DNA of 64,000 nt from Alitabrizicola rongguiensis. Its GTDB lineage: Bacteria; Pseudomonadota; Alphaproteobacteria; Rhodobacterales; Rhodobacteraceae. Positions within the stretch are counted from its first letter, which is position 1, and each line of letters starts with the position of its first letter. This document shows positions 18,653 to 29,013 of this stretch, piece after piece. Made by a program: the position numbers and the translations under genes. The notes under the pieces are model-generated. The model ran no database searches. It was not told the DNA's origin and was given only the letters and a program-made list of their open reading frames with translations. Where the stretch lies: contig NZ_JAKENF010000002.1 of the NCBI RefSeq assembly GCF_021491355.1, positions 186,001 through 250,000 on the forward strand, written 5' to 3'.

Positions 18653-19597
18653 TTACCAGCCCCCGAAGCCGTTGGCGTGCAGCACGGCTTCGATCAGCAG
18701 GGCCGCGAAATGGAGGAACAGATAGTAGAGCGAGAAGCGGAAGACCTTCTTCTCGACCGCGTACTTGTCTGCCTGTGCCGTCTCTTCGTCGCGCCGCCAG
18801 ATCGCCCAGGCCCCCACGAGGAATCCAGCATTCAGCACGGCAGAGACAGCCAGATAGACCGGCCCGCCGATCGAAGTGAAGCCAGTGGCCAACGCCACTG
18901 GAACCAGCGCGATCGTGTAAACAAGGATATGTGCTCGCGTTGCCTTGCGACCATGGGTGACGGTCAGCATCGGAACGTCGGCGTTGGAGTAATCATCCTT
19001 CATGAACAGCGCCAGCGACCAGAAATGCGGCGGCGTCCACATGAAGATAAGGGCGAACATCAGGATGCTCTCGATGCTGACGCCGCCCGTGGCGCAGGCC
19101 CAGCCGATCATCGGAGGGAAAGCGCCGGCTGCGCCGCCGATCACGATGTTCTGCGGCGTCGAGCGCTTGAGCCACATCGAGTAGATGACGGCATAGAAGA
19201 AGATGGTGAAGGCCAGAAGCCCGGCCGCAAACAGGTTCGCGGCAAGACCCAGCATCACGACCGAGATGCCCGACAATGCCAGTCCGAGGCCAAGCGCCTC
19301 GCCCGGGGCAACCCTGCCGGCCGGGATCGGCCGCTTCGCCGTACGACGCATCACCGCGTCGATATCGGCATCCCACCACATGTTCAGCGCACCAGACGCC
19401 CCTGCCCCAAGCGAAATGAAGAGCACAGAGGCAAAAGCGACGAAGGGATGAACCGGAGAAGGCGCCACCAGAAGTCCGACCAGCGCGGTGAAGACGACCA
19501 GCGACATCACCCGCGGCTTCAGAAGCGCGATGAAATCGCCGAAGCCGGCTTCGCCCGTCGTCGGGCTGTCAAGTTCGTAGGCGCGGATATCGCTCAT
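18653..19597 (-). CDS. ctaB: Haem o synthase (protohaem IX farnesyltransferase)
   Basis: CtaB/CyoE attaches a farnesyl group to haem b to make haem o, the precursor of haem a. The 314-residue membrane protein has about nine helices and the prenyl-diphosphate motif [12 protein letters not shown] (Asn72, Asp76, Asp80) followed by [13 protein letters not shown] second polar loop, [28 protein letters not shown] as partly visible around HMWTPPHFW-type residues, is present in the middle. It follows coxB after a 73-base gap that contains a hairpin. Confidence 0.95.
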   Translation of the reverse strand: MSDIRAYELDSPTTGEAGFGDFIALLKPRVMSLVVFTALVGLLVAPSPVHPFVAFASVLFISLGAGASGALNMWWDADIDAVMRRTAKRPIPAGRVAPGEALGLGLALSGISVVMLGLAANLFAAGLLAFTIFFYAVIYSMWLKRSTPQNIVIGGAAGAFPPMIGWACATGGVSIESILMFALIFMWTPPHFWSLALFMKDDYSNADVPMLTVTHGRKATRAHILVYTIALVPVALATGFTSIGGPVYLAVSAVLNAGFLVGAWAIWRRDEETAQADKYAVEKKVFRFSLYYLFLHFAALLIEAVLHANGFGGW

Positions 19598-19623
19598 GTC
19601 CTGCTCCGGATGGGTGAAGCGGC

Positions 19624-19653
19624 GCGGCGCGGATCAGACCCGCAACGCGCCGC
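19624..19653 (-). terminator. Intercistronic hairpin between coxB and ctaB
   Basis: GCGGCGCG (19624-19631) and CGCGCCGC (19646-19653) form an 8-bp stem with a 14-base loop. There is no T-run after it on the minus strand, so it may set the ratio of coxB to downstream mRNA rather than fully terminate. Confidence 0.35.
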
Positions 19654-19670
19654 CCTGCCTTCTTCAGCCG

Positions 19671-20573
19671 TCAGTCAGCTGCGGCGAATTTCACCGGGGC
19701 CGTGTTGCCAAGCGAGGCAGTGGCCTGCTGGGCCAGCCATTGCTTGTAGGCCTCTTCGCTGACGACGCGCACCTCGATCGGCATGTAGGCATGATCTTTG
19801 CCACACAGTTCCGAGCACTGGCCGTAATAGATGCCTTCCTTCTCGGCCTTGAACCACAGATGGGCGATGCGGCCCGGAACGGCGTCCTGCATCACGCCGA
19901 AGGCGGGGATCTTCCAAGAATGGATCACGTCCGACCCCGTCACTTCCATCACGATGATCTTGCCGATCGGGATGACCACGGGGTTGTCGACCGCAAGCAG
20001 ATAGTCGCTTTGCTCGTAGCCCTTCGCGGCAAGCTCGTCTTTCGTCAGCATGATGCTCGAGAACGACAGCGGCTCGGGGGCGTCCTCGCCCGCGGCGGGA
20101 GGCGGGGTCACACCATCATCGACATAGGCATAGTCCCAGTACCATTGGTTGCCAGTCACCTTGATGGTGATGTCAGCTTCCGGGATTTCCTGCTGCTTGA
20201 ACAACACGGGCAGCGAGAACACGCCGATGAAGACCAGGATCAGAATCGGAACCAGCGTCCATGCCACCTCAAGCGGAGTGTTGTGGGTGAAGCTGCGCGG
20301 ATTGGGGTTCGCACGCCGGCTGAAACGGAAGATCACTATGACCAGCAGCGCGGTGACGAAGATCACGATCGCAGTGATGATGTAGAGGATCATGTGATCC
20401 AGACCCTGAAGGTCGGACGCCAGAGATGTGGCCGCAGGCTGGAAGCCCATCGCCCCGTCAACGGGCTTGCCGATCACCGGCAGCGTGTCCTGCGCCCAGG
20501 CCATCGTCGAAACGAGCGCCCCGGCAGAGGCACCGATCCCGGCAACGAAACCGGAAAGTCTGTTCAGTCCCAT
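19671..20573 (-). CDS. ctaC: Cytochrome c oxidase subunit II
   Basis: Subunit II carries the CuA centre that takes electrons from cytochrome c. The 300-residue protein has a signal peptide (about 1-27, ending AWA), two membrane helices (about 61-83 and 102-124) and a periplasmic cupredoxin domain. CuA ligands are His218, Cys253, Glu255, Cys257, His261 and Met264 ([14 protein letters not shown]), and the electron entry patch [10 protein letters not shown] is at 141-150. The ATG at 20573 begins the signal peptide; the longer frame has no sense. A candidate FNR-type site lies about 146 bases upstream. Confidence 0.96.
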   Translation of the reverse strand: MGLNRLSGFVAGIGASAGALVSTMAWAQDTLPVIGKPVDGAMGFQPAATSLASDLQGLDHMILYIITAIVIFVTALLVIVIFRFSRRANPNPRSFTHNTPLEVAWTLVPILILVFIGVFSLPVLFKQQEIPEADITIKVTGNQWYWDYAYVDDGVTPPPAAGEDAPEPLSFSSIMLTKDELAAKGYEQSDYLLAVDNPVVIPIGKIIVMEVTGSDVIHSWKIPAFGVMQDAVPGRIAHLWFKAEKEGIYYGQCSELCGKDHAYMPIEVRVVSEEAYKQWLAQQATASLGNTAPVKFAAAD

Positions 20574-20718
20574 GTCTCTATCCCGTTCTTTTGCGGCTTG
20601 CCGCCGCTTCTCGGGCCCCCTTGCCGGATCTGTGGCTGGAATCCCGTTGTATGGTGGCCCTTTGAAACCATATTGGAGGGTGATCGACAAGCGAAACGAT
20701 GCGGCAACTTGCCCTCGT

Positions 20719-20732
20719 TTGACCTGAATCAA
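20719..20732. promoter_or_regulatory. Candidate FNR/FnrL-type site in the coxB-tldD divergent region
   Basis: TTGACCTGAATCAA matches the FNR consensus TTGAT-N4-ATCAA at 9 of 10 defined positions. It lies 12 bases before the tldD start, with its right half running into the AAGGA ribosome-binding site, and about 146 bases upstream of coxB. FnrL control of oxidase genes is known in Rhodobacter; binding here is inferred. Confidence 0.45.
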
Positions 20733-20743
20733 GGACAGCACCT

Positions 20744-22165
20744 ATGACCGAGACCCCGTTCCGCCCCTTCGAGACCCATCTGGACGAGGCGACGGCGCTT
20801 CGCATCCTGCGCGAGACCACGGCAGGAGCCGAGGATGGCGAGCTTTTCCTCGAGCGTTCGCGGTCCGAGGCGATCGTGCTGGACGATGGCCGCATCCGCC
20901 AGGCGAGCTACGACGCGTCGCAGGGCTTCGGCCTGCGCGCCGTCCGGGGCGAGGTCGCCGGCTATGCCCATTCGACCGAAATCTCGGAGCGCGCCCTGAA
21001 GCGGGCCAGCGAAACGGCGCGTCTCGCGGTCGGCGATGGCGGCGGCGTCCTGGCAACCGCACCAACCGGCACCAATCTCAGGCTTTACGGCGACGCCGAC
21101 CCGATGGCGGATGCGACATTCCCGGTCAAGATCGAGACCCTCCGCGAGATCGACGCCTTTGCCCGCGATCTCGATCCGCGGGTGGTGCAGGTTTCGGCTA
21201 CCATCTCGGCCGGGTTGCAGGAGGTCGAAATCCTGCGTCCCGAAGGACTGCGCTTTACTGACATCCGCCCGATGGCGCGTCTGAACATCTCGGTCATCGT
21301 CGAGGAGAATGGCCGGCGTGAGTCGGGCGGCATGGGCGGCGGCGGCCGCTATGGCCTTGCCCGAGTGCTGGAGCGCGACCATTGGCAAGGGGTTGCCAGG
21401 GAGGCGCTGCGCATCGCGCTGGTCAACCTGCGCGCCGAGGCTGCCCCGGCAGGCACGATGGATGTAGCCCTTGGCGCGGGCTGGCCGGGGATTCTTTTGC
21501 ACGAGGCGGTCGGCCACGGCCTGGAAGGCGACTTCAACCGCAAGAAGACCTCTGCCTTCGCCGGGCTGCTCGGTCAACGGGTTGCCGCCCCGGGTGTGAC
21601 CGTGCTGGACGACGGCACGATCCCCGATCGGCGCGGTTCGATCAGCGTCGATGACGAGGGGACACCCTCGGGCAAGAACGTGCTGATTGAGGACGGCATC
21701 CTTGTCGGCTACATGCAGGACCGCCAGAATGCCCGGCTCATGGGGGTGAAGCCCACCGGCAACGGCCGGCGGGAAAGCTTCGCGCATATCCCGATGCCGC
21801 GCATGACCAACACCTACATGCTGTCCGGCTCTGCCGACCCCGGGGCAATCGTGGGCGAGGTAAAGGATGGAATCTATGCCGTGGGCTTCGGCGGCGGTCA
21901 GGTCGACATCACCAACGGCAAGTTCGTCTTCTCCTGCACCGAAGCCTATCGGGTCAAGAACGGCAAGATCGGCGCGCCGGTCAAGGGCGCGACGCTGATT
22001 GGGGACGGCGCAACCGCACTCAAGCAGATCCGGGCGATCGGCAACGACATGGCACTTGACCCCGGTATCGGCAATTGCGGCAAGGCCGGGCAATGGGTGC
22101 CGGTGGGTGTCGGCCAGCCGACGCTGCTGATTGGTGGGCTTACCGTCGGTGGCAGCGCGGCCTGA
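20744..22165 (+). CDS. tldD: Metalloprotease TldD
   Basis: TldD pairs with TldE (PmbA) to form a heterodimeric protease that trims peptides such as microcin B17 precursor and the CcdA antitoxin. The 473-residue protein has the zinc motif HEAVGH (253-258) in GILLHEAVGHGLEGD, and family segments GFGLRAVRGEVAGYAHS and SISVDDEGTPSGKNVLIEDG. The ATG at 20744 is preceded by AAGGACAGCACCT. It diverges from the oxidase operon. No tldE gene is in the window. Confidence 0.95.
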   Translation: MTETPFRPFETHLDEATALRILRETTAGAEDGELFLERSRSEAIVLDDGRIRQASYDASQGFGLRAVRGEVAGYAHSTEISERALKRASETARLAVGDGGGVLATAPTGTNLRLYGDADPMADATFPVKIETLREIDAFARDLDPRVVQVSATISAGLQEVEILRPEGLRFTDIRPMARLNISVIVEENGRRESGGMGGGGRYGLARVLERDHWQGVAREALRIALVNLRAEAAPAGTMDVALGAGWPGILLHEAVGHGLEGDFNRKKTSAFAGLLGQRVAAPGVTVLDDGTIPDRRGSISVDDEGTPSGKNVLIEDGILVGYMQDRQNARLMGVKPTGNGRRESFAHIPMPRMTNTYMLSGSADPGAIVGEVKDGIYAVGFGGGQVDITNGKFVFSCTEAYRVKNGKIGAPVKGATLIGDGATALKQIRAIGNDMALDPGIGNCGKAGQWVPVGVGQPTLLIGGLTVGGSAA

Positions 22166-22202
22166 AGCGGCAGACGAGGAACTTCCACCTTCTTTTGCTA
22201 GG

Positions 22203-23057
22203 TCAGGACTTCACCGCCGTGCAGAGGTTGATCTCGGCCGGGATGCGGATGCCGTCCGGGGTCGCGTAACCGGCAAAGGCCTCCCGTACTCCGGCCAGGA
22301 TCGCCGCCAGATCCTCGGCCGTCCCGCCCTTTTCGCGCAGGATGCCAGGAATGCCGCCTAGCCGGCCAAGCATGGTCACCACGCGATCGACGCCGCCCGG
22401 ATGGTGCAGGTCGAGCGGCACCTTCCGAACCTCGGCCTCGACCATCCCCGACTCGTTGAACAGGTGAAGCACGCGCGCAGGGTCGCGCAGCGCCATTGGA
22501 CCCGGACCATCGGGATCGACTACCTCCGGTGGCCCGAGGCGCTCGGCAGCAATCCGTCCCGGGGTGGAGAAGAACGGATTGACCTGACCGTTGGACCAGA
22601 CCGCGAAGACCATGCGCCCGCCCGGACGCAGGGCCGAGGCCATGTTCCGGAAGGCCGCAACCGGGTCGGCAAAGAACATTACCCCGAAGCGCGACAGGAT
22701 CAGGTCGGTGCCCGCCGGTTCAAAGGGATGGACCTGCGCATCGCCATGGAGGAACGCAAGATTGGCGAGGCCGGCATCGCGTCTCCGCTCCTCGGCCCGT
22801 TCCAGCAAGGGGTGGGAAATGTCCAGACCCAGGGCCCGGCCCGCAGCGCCAACCCGCCGGGCCGCCTCCAATGTCGTCGTTCCCGCGCCGCAGCCGATGT
22901 CGATGACCCGCTCGCCTGGGGCCGGCGCCGCCTGCCGAAAGACCTCGGCGGCGACCTCGGCCAAAATCAGATCCATGTCAGGTTGGAAGAGCACCCAGTT
23001 GCGCCCAGGATCCGCGTTCCAGAAATCCGCCTGTCCGTCATTTGCCGTCTGTGCCAT
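22203..23057 (-). CDS. Class I SAM-dependent methyltransferase
   Basis: A 284-residue cytosolic methyltransferase. The SAM-binding motif I is VIDIGCGAGTTTLEAA, followed by the acidic strand end LGLDISHPLLERAEERR, and LAFLHGDAQVHPF for motif II. WNADPGRNWVLFQPDMDLIL at the N-terminus is typical of UbiE/Methyltransf_25-like enzymes. The substrate is unknown. GGAGGGACGCC precedes the ATG at 23057. It is 100 bases downstream of tex on the same strand and convergent with tldD. Confidence 0.85.
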   Translation of the reverse strand: MAQTANDGQADFWNADPGRNWVLFQPDMDLILAEVAAEVFRQAAPAPGERVIDIGCGAGTTTLEAARRVGAAGRALGLDISHPLLERAEERRRDAGLANLAFLHGDAQVHPFEPAGTDLILSRFGVMFFADPVAAFRNMASALRPGGRMVFAVWSNGQVNPFFSTPGRIAAERLGPPEVVDPDGPGPMALRDPARVLHLFNESGMVEAEVRKVPLDLHHPGGVDRVVTMLGRLGGIPGILREKGGTAEDLAAILAGVREAFAGYATPDGIRIPAEINLCTAVKS

Positions 23058-23157
23058 GGCGTCCCTCCCCTGCACTGGCGACAGCTATACACGTGTCTGA
23101 TCCTGCACGACCGACAAATTGCCGAGACGTGACCGGGTGGGCTGCCAGGTGGGCCGC

Positions 23158-25485
23158 TTAACGGCTGAACTTGCCCTTCAGCGCGTCCGCGAAGGCGTTG
23201 CCCGACCCGCCGCCGGTTGGGGCCGACGAAGTGGGCAGCGGCTTTGCCTCTTTCGGGCGCGGCGCGTCGCGGGGCTCGGACGCCCTGTCCTTCGCCGCCT
23301 CGCGCCCTGCCCCATCCGTGCGCATCGTCAGGCCGATGCGCTTGCGCGGCACGTCGACCTCGACCACCCGTACCTTGACCACGTCACCGGCCTTCACCAC
23401 GTCATGTGGGTCCTTGACGAAACGGTCGGCCAGCTGGCTGACATGCACCAGCCCGTCCTGATGGACACCGATATCGACGAAGGCGCCGAAGGCGGCCACG
23501 TTGGTGACGGTGCCCTCGAGCATCATGCCGGGCTTCAGGTCCTTTATGTCCTCGACCCCGTCAGCAAATGTTGCGGTCTTGAGGGACGGGCGCGGGTCGC
23601 GGCCCGGTTTCTCCAGTTCGGCCAGGATGTCCTTGACCGTCGGCAGTCCGAAGCGGTCGTCGGTGAAACTCTTCGGCTCCAGCCGCCGCAACGGTGCGGG
23701 GTCGGCCATCAGGCTCCTCAGATCGCGGCCACAGGCGGCGACGATCTTGCGGGCCACGTCATAGGCTTCGGGGTGGACTGCGGAGGCATCGAGCGGCTCC
23801 TTGCCGCCGGGAATGCGCAGAAAGCCCGCTGCCTGCTCGAAGGCCTTGGGCCCCAGACGCGGGACCTTCAGAAGGTCGCGCCGGGTGGCGAAGGCCCCGT
23901 TCGCATCGCGCCAGCCGACAATCGCGTCGGCCAGCCCCTGCCCCACCCCCGACACGCGCGCCAGCAGCGGCGCGGAGGCAGTGTTGAGGTCCACCCCCAC
24001 GGCGTTCACCGCATCCTCGACGACCGCTTCCAGAGATTTCCCCAGCCGGTGCTGATCCACGTCGTGCTGATATTGTCCGACGCCGATCGACTTCGGTTCG
24101 ATCTTCACCAGCTCCGCCAGCGGGTCCTGCAGGCGGCGGGCGATCGAGACTGCGCCGCGCAAGGACACGTCGAGCCCCGGGAACTCGGCCGCGGCGAGCG
24201 GCGAGGCCGAATAGACCGAGGCCCCCGCCTCGCTCACGATCACCTTGACCGGCTTCTTGCCTGTCCCGGGCAGGACACCGAGCAGGTCCGCCACCATCTT
24301 CTCGGTCTCGCGACTGGCCGTGCCGTTGCCGATGGCGATCAGCTCCACCCCATGCTTGCGGATCAGCTGCGCCAGTTCCACTTGCGCGCCCCTCAAGTCG
24401 TTCTTCGGCTGGAACGGATAGACCGTCGCGGTGTCGAGCAGCTTGCCCGTCGCGTCGATCACCGCGACCTTCACGCCGGTGCGGATGCCGGGATCGAGGC
24501 CCATCGTCGCCTTGCCGCCGGCGGGTGCCGCCAGGAGCAAGTCCTTGAGGTTTCTGGCAAAGACGCGGATCGCCTCTTCCTCGGCCCGCTCGCGCATCTC
24601 GGCCATCAGGTCGAGCGTCAGCGAGGTGCGGAGCTTCACCCGCCAGGTCCAGGCCGCTGAATCTTTCAGCCAGAGGTCGGCCGCCCCCCGCCCCGTCGCC
24701 TGCAGGGCGGCGCTCGCCATCCGCTCAGCCGGGCTTTCGCCGCGCGGCGCGTCAGGGTCGATGGCAAGGTCGAGCGACAGGACCCCCTCGTTCCGTCCGC
24801 GCAGCATGGCGAGCACCCGATGCGAGGGCGCGGTCGCCCAGGGTTCCGAATGCGCGAAGTAGTCCGAGAACTTGGCTCCCTCTGCCTCCTTCCCCTCGAC
24901 CACGGTCGCAGTCAGCCGCGCCTCCTTCTTCATGTGCGCGCGGAGCCGACCCAGCAGATCGGCGTTCTCGGCAAGCCCCTCGGCGATGATGTCGCGTGCG
25001 CCTTCCAGTGCGGACTTCACATCCGGCACCACCTCGGAGAGATAGCCCGCCGCCAGCGCCTGCGGATCGGCGGCGCGGTCGACCAGGATCGCCTCGGCGA
25101 GCGGCCCGAGTCCGTTCTCGCGCGCTATCATCGCCTTGGTGCGGCGCTTCGGCTTGTAAGGAAGGTAGATGTCCTCGAGCTCTGCCTTGGTCTCGGCCTT
25201 GGCAATCGCCGCCTCCAGCTCTGCCGTCAGCTTACCCTGCTCGGAAATCGAAGCGAGAATAGCCGCCCGCCGCGCCTCGCGCTCGCGCAGGTAGTCCAGC
25301 CGCTCGGCCAGGGTGCGGAGCTGGGTATCGTCCAGCCCCCCAGTCGCCTCTTTCCGGTAGCGCGCGATGAACGGCACCGTCGCGCCCTCGTCCAGCAGCG
25401 CCACCGCCTGCCCAACCTGATCCGGCCGCGCGCCGATCTCGGACGCGATGGTCAGGGTAATGCGGCGGGCGGGGTCGATGGTCAT
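23158..25485 (-). CDS. tex: RNA-binding transcription accessory protein Tex
   Basis: Tex is a conserved nucleic-acid-binding protein related to eukaryotic Spt6, with a role in transcription. The 775-residue product has the Tex N-terminal region ([33 protein letters not shown]), a YqgF-type RNase-H fold domain ([17 protein letters not shown]), helix-hairpin-helix motifs ([17 protein letters not shown]), and a C-terminal S1 domain ([20 protein letters not shown]...[10 protein letters not shown]). A basic tail ([14 protein letters not shown]) ends it. The ATG at 25485 has AGGAG upstream. Confidence 0.96.
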   Translation of the reverse strand: MTIDPARRITLTIASEIGARPDQVGQAVALLDEGATVPFIARYRKEATGGLDDTQLRTLAERLDYLREREARRAAILASISEQGKLTAELEAAIAKAETKAELEDIYLPYKPKRRTKAMIARENGLGPLAEAILVDRAADPQALAAGYLSEVVPDVKSALEGARDIIAEGLAENADLLGRLRAHMKKEARLTATVVEGKEAEGAKFSDYFAHSEPWATAPSHRVLAMLRGRNEGVLSLDLAIDPDAPRGESPAERMASAALQATGRGAADLWLKDSAAWTWRVKLRTSLTLDLMAEMRERAEEEAIRVFARNLKDLLLAAPAGGKATMGLDPGIRTGVKVAVIDATGKLLDTATVYPFQPKNDLRGAQVELAQLIRKHGVELIAIGNGTASRETEKMVADLLGVLPGTGKKPVKVIVSEAGASVYSASPLAAAEFPGLDVSLRGAVSIARRLQDPLAELVKIEPKSIGVGQYQHDVDQHRLGKSLEAVVEDAVNAVGVDLNTASAPLLARVSGVGQGLADAIVGWRDANGAFATRRDLLKVPRLGPKAFEQAAGFLRIPGGKEPLDASAVHPEAYDVARKIVAACGRDLRSLMADPAPLRRLEPKSFTDDRFGLPTVKDILAELEKPGRDPRPSLKTATFADGVEDIKDLKPGMMLEGTVTNVAAFGAFVDIGVHQDGLVHVSQLADRFVKDPHDVVKAGDVVKVRVVEVDVPRKRIGLTMRTDGAGREAAKDRASEPRDAPRPKEAKPLPTSSAPTGGGSGNAFADALKGKFSR

Positions 25486-25587
25486 GGGTACGGCTCCTGT
25501 CGTCGGGAGGGTGGTTATATCCGGTCGGATGACGGAGGCCAGAGCCTTGGCGATCATCTGACCGGATCAACCCGTGACCGAAGGCAG

Positions 25588-27429
25588 ATGGATTATCAGC
25601 GCGGGTCCATGGTAGCTATGCACGCGACCGGAAGAATAGCCTATCGAGAGAATGCGACGGACGGAATGAGCGACCAGACCCTGTCTATCAGACATCAACT
25701 CGTCCGCGTCGTTCTGCGAAAAGCTCTCCTGCGAGCGGATGGAGCCCCGCGCGCTTTCTCTCGCCTGATCGTGTTCCGGTCTGACGCGCTCCCCCGCATT
25801 CCGTTCTTAAGAACGATCTTCCGCAAGAATGGATTGCCCCGGCGCTACCTCGACCAACAAACACGCGATTTTCTCGAGTCCGCCCTCCTGACCCGGTGGA
25901 TCAATGAGTTCGACAGCCCTCGGCCTGACGAGATCGAGGCCATCGCCACGTCTGTCGGGCTCAAGGAACCGGGCACGCTGCTGGTTGAATTGGACGATGA
26001 AACGATCGCCGATCCCACTGCCCTGTCGGAGGCACTGGCGCGTTCCGGAAAGTGGCAACCTGCAGTCCGGTTGTTGCCAGATCGGCCCGTCACTGAAACC
26101 GAGCATCGGAGATTGCTGGACGCATTCGGATCGCAGGCGCTTGCTCCACTCGAAATCGGGGCGTTGCCTGACAGACTGGTCATCCTCTTGAAGGGGGCTC
26201 TACCGCGCGCCTACGGCCCGTTTCACCTCCTTTCCGCGCTCCACCGCAACGGGTCCGCGCTCGCATACGGTGACGAGGCCTCATTGCTGCGGGATGGGAC
26301 GGAGTCCGAGCATTGGTTCAAGCCGCCCCGGCACTCGCCGCTTCTGGCACGCCAAGGCAACCTGTTGGGCCGGATGGTTGCGGTCGATCTCGGTCGTGTG
26401 CCGAACCGACAGGAGTTAGCTCGCGACCTGCTTGCTCCGACGGCCGACCGGCGGCGCATTCTCGCCGAACTCGCGTTCGCCTTGCATGACGAGCAGGTAA
26501 GCCACGTTCCCAGACTTTGCCTTGTCAACACCCGCCCCGCGGCGCCCCTTCTCGCCCTGCCGAGCTTCCCCTTGCCGGAGCCCTTGCCGCTGGTCTCGAT
26601 CATCATTCCCACACGGAATGCCTGGCCGCTTCTGTCGCGCTGCCTCGCCTCGCTCGACCAGACAGACTGGCCACAGGACCGTCTGGAAATCATCGTCGTC
26701 GATAACGGCTCGACCGACCTCGACTGTCTTGAGGGCCTGAAGACGCGAGAATCTGCGGGACGGATCCGCCTGATCCGCCATGACGAGAAATTCAACTATT
26801 CCCGGATCAACAATATCGCCGCCCGCCAAGCGCGCGGAGAAATCCTGGTTCTTCTCAATAACGACACCGAGGCCCTACGCCCGGACTGGCTGAAAGCCAT
26901 GGCGAAACTTGCCCTGCAGGATGGTGTCGGCGCAGTGGGACCGAAGCTCTTGTACGAAGACCGCACGGTCCAGCATGCCGGTGTCGTTCTGGGCATGCAT
27001 GGTGGCGCTGTGCACGAGTTCGTAGGCCTTGCCGAAGACGAAGGCGGGTATCAAGGCCTGGCCTTGGCGACGAGAGAGGTCAGTGCCGTCACGGCAGCCT
27101 GCCTCGCCATCCGGCGTGAGGTTTTCGAGTGTGTCGGTGGCCTGAATGAAAGCTTCGAGGTTGCATTCAATGATGTCGTTCTTTGCTGCGATCTGCTGGC
27201 GGCAGGATACCGGAACATCTACCTCGCCGAGCCACTGTTCCTGCATCTAGAAAGCAAGACGCGCGGGTCGAATACAACCCCAGAGAAACTGAAACGCGAA
27301 CAGGATGAATGCCGGCGTGCGATCGCGATCTACCCGGAGCTTTTCACAACCGACCCCTACTACTCGACCAACCTGTCGCTCGATGTCTTCTTCAGACCTG
27401 CTTTTCCTCCGCGCAGAGTCCGCGCCTGA
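25588..27429 (+). CDS. Glycosyltransferase family 2 with long N-terminal region
   Basis: A ~613-residue putative sugar transferase. The C-terminal half (from about residue 330) is a GT-A domain of family GT2: PLVSIIIPTRNAWPLLSRCL, IIVVDNGSTDLD, the metal-binding LVLLNNDTEALR and the acceptor region FNDVVLCCDLLAAGY. This layout is common in O-antigen and rhamnan enzymes. The N-terminal ~330 residues are not recognised. Start choice is uncertain: ATG 25588 (GAAGG just upstream), 25609 or 25666 are all in frame. Upstream codons are antisense to tex. First gene of the polysaccharide region, convergent with the GT61 gene. Confidence 0.82.
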   Translation: MDYQRGSMVAMHATGRIAYRENATDGMSDQTLSIRHQLVRVVLRKALLRADGAPRAFSRLIVFRSDALPRIPFLRTIFRKNGLPRRYLDQQTRDFLESALLTRWINEFDSPRPDEIEAIATSVGLKEPGTLLVELDDETIADPTALSEALARSGKWQPAVRLLPDRPVTETEHRRLLDAFGSQALAPLEIGALPDRLVILLKGALPRAYGPFHLLSALHRNGSALAYGDEASLLRDGTESEHWFKPPRHSPLLARQGNLLGRMVAVDLGRVPNRQELARDLLAPTADRRRILAELAFALHDEQVSHVPRLCLVNTRPAAPLLALPSFPLPEPLPLVSIIIPTRNAWPLLSRCLASLDQTDWPQDRLEIIVVDNGSTDLDCLEGLKTRESAGRIRLIRHDEKFNYSRINNIAARQARGEILVLLNNDTEALRPDWLKAMAKLALQDGVGAVGPKLLYEDRTVQHAGVVLGMHGGAVHEFVGLAEDEGGYQGLALATREVSAVTAACLAIRREVFECVGGLNESFEVAFNDVVLCCDLLAAGYRNIYLAEPLFLHLESKTRGSNTTPEKLKREQDECRRAIAIYPELFTTDPYYSTNLSLDVFFRPAFPPRRVRA

Positions 27430-27469
27430 CGACTTTCGGTCGCACCCTTAGAGGTTTTGGCGGCACTGT

Positions 27470-28753
27470 TTAGTGACCCAACATCAGATCGACTCTTGCC
27501 CCGAAAGCACCAGCGTCGAGGTTGTAGGAAGCCTTGTAGGCGTCGTGGGTACTTCCGATGGTCGATGTCGGGCTGACGAACAGATAGCGCAGGTCGATCC
27601 CGACCACCCGCGCCAGGTTAGAGTATGCGCAAAATCCGCTGTACTGCGGCAGAATCCAGGTGAGCGCCCGGGTTCCCGGCTGGCAGAACAGTGTATTCGC
27701 GAATGCCGCCCCAGAAGGCCCAATCAGAAACTCGGACTGCAAGTATGTCTCGACCTGTTCCCTGAACGTCATCGTCTCCGGAAAGACGACCTCGAATCCA
27801 CGATCCGCCGCGATGGCAATTAGATCGTCCTGATTGTAACTGCGCAGCGCGTTGGACCTTGCCAAAAAGAGCCGGCGCGTCGGTTTGGTCTCTGCGAGGC
27901 CAAGACGATCGATCATTGCCTTGCGGAACGCTCGAAGGACGACGTCATGTTGACTGTAGTCCTTTGGCGAGGGCCAGTAGCCGGCCTGCATGTTCATCGG
28001 CCCGCGAACGGGCGGATCGATGAACACCAGATTATCAACTCTGGTTAGAGTTTCGTTGCTCAGCAGCACAACGCTACGGTCACCAGCAAACAACTGGAGT
28101 GCATCGCCAAAAGTCGTAATGCTGCGCACGTGTTCTGGAACAAGCAGAGGGAAACCGAGGTATTGCTTCGGAAGACTCTCAGCAAGGAACGCTGCTGGAA
28201 GGATCTCGATAAGCCAATGGTACCAGTTGGTTGCCCCTGCACCGAATACTCCGATGCCGGAATGGACGGCTTCCGTACGCGACTCCAGAACCTCCGCCAG
28301 ACCAGCGGCGTGGCGAAGCAGGAAGCGATTGTCGCTAACCTGCATATGTGCGTGTTCCGTATAGAGCGGCGGGACAGCAAGCCTGTTGTCGGCCATTATC
28401 GCAGAACTTATCCCGCAAACAGTCGCGTTGTGGACACGTCGAGCGCAGATATCCGGCAAAGTCCCTTGGTACATTGAGCTAGTGTCGGTGTCAGCATCCG
28501 GCGCGACAGAAACATAAGGCGTAGCCGAAGCCAGAATAGCGACATGTTGGCCAACCGACTCGTACGACTCTAGTGGCAGGAACATTCGGCCCGAGGCCAA
28601 TCGATTGAGCAGCACGGGCGCCTTGCGGACGACAGACTTCGCATTCCCGCGTTTGGACAAGTAAAGAAATAGTTGCTCGGCCAGCCTATCCCGTTTGCGG
28701 GCTAACTTTGCGGCCTTTTTTTTGTACTTTCTTACGATCCAGTTGTCCGTCAA
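27470..28753 (-). CDS. GT61 family glycosyltransferase (DUF563)
   Basis: A 427-residue protein matching the DUF563/GT61 glycosyltransferases by NWYHWLIEILPAAFLAESLP, RRLFLARSNALRSYNQDD and FLIGPSGAAFANTLFCQPG. The last is the family's C-terminal signature. Bacterial GT61 proteins are found in capsule and O-antigen loci; the transferred sugar is unknown. The N-terminus is very basic (KYKKKAAKLARKRDRL), suggesting membrane-surface attachment. The start is TTG at 28753 with AAGGG 6 bases upstream; an in-frame stop lies just before it and the next ATG would remove 57 residues. The gene looks more A/T-rich than flanking housekeeping genes. Confidence 0.82.
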   Translation of the reverse strand: MTDNWIVRKYKKKAAKLARKRDRLAEQLFLYLSKRGNAKSVVRKAPVLLNRLASGRMFLPLESYESVGQHVAILASATPYVSVAPDADTDTSSMYQGTLPDICARRVHNATVCGISSAIMADNRLAVPPLYTEHAHMQVSDNRFLLRHAAGLAEVLESRTEAVHSGIGVFGAGATNWYHWLIEILPAAFLAESLPKQYLGFPLLVPEHVRSITTFGDALQLFAGDRSVVLLSNETLTRVDNLVFIDPPVRGPMNMQAGYWPSPKDYSQHDVVLRAFRKAMIDRLGLAETKPTRRLFLARSNALRSYNQDDLIAIAADRGFEVVFPETMTFREQVETYLQSEFLIGPSGAAFANTLFCQPGTRALTWILPQYSGFCAYSNLARVVGIDLRYLFVSPTSTIGSTHDAYKASYNLDAGAFGARVDLMLGH

Positions 28754-29013
28754 AATCGACCCTTAGCCTTACATCAAGAATACAGCCATGCCGCGACCCA
28801 ACTCGCCGTACCCGCTTGCACGTGTGACGCTGACCAACAGTTGTCAAGTCCGCTGAAACCAATGGCGCAGAGGCAGAACGCGCCTTGCGCCAAGATGGAC
28901 TCAATCCAGTGTTTTCTTTCGTCTTTAGTCGAGAATGGCGTGATCACGGCGTCTCAAGGAAGAACATGGATCGGAGTGCTACGGGCGCAGATGGCTTATG
29001 CATACAAACGATA
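28754..29013. other. 260-base gap between GT61 and acetyltransferase genes
   Basis: No convincing gene was seen. On the minus strand a TTGACA (28837-28842) could be a -35 element for the GT61 gene, but no good -10 follows at the usual spacing. Short frames here (28686-28904 minus, 28841-29158 plus) lack family features. Confidence 0.4.

Noticed and set aside
24820-25587. In-frame N-terminal extension of the GT2 gene at 25588
   Set aside because: It runs antisense through the tex 5' end, with shadow-like composition, so the real start is at or after 25588.
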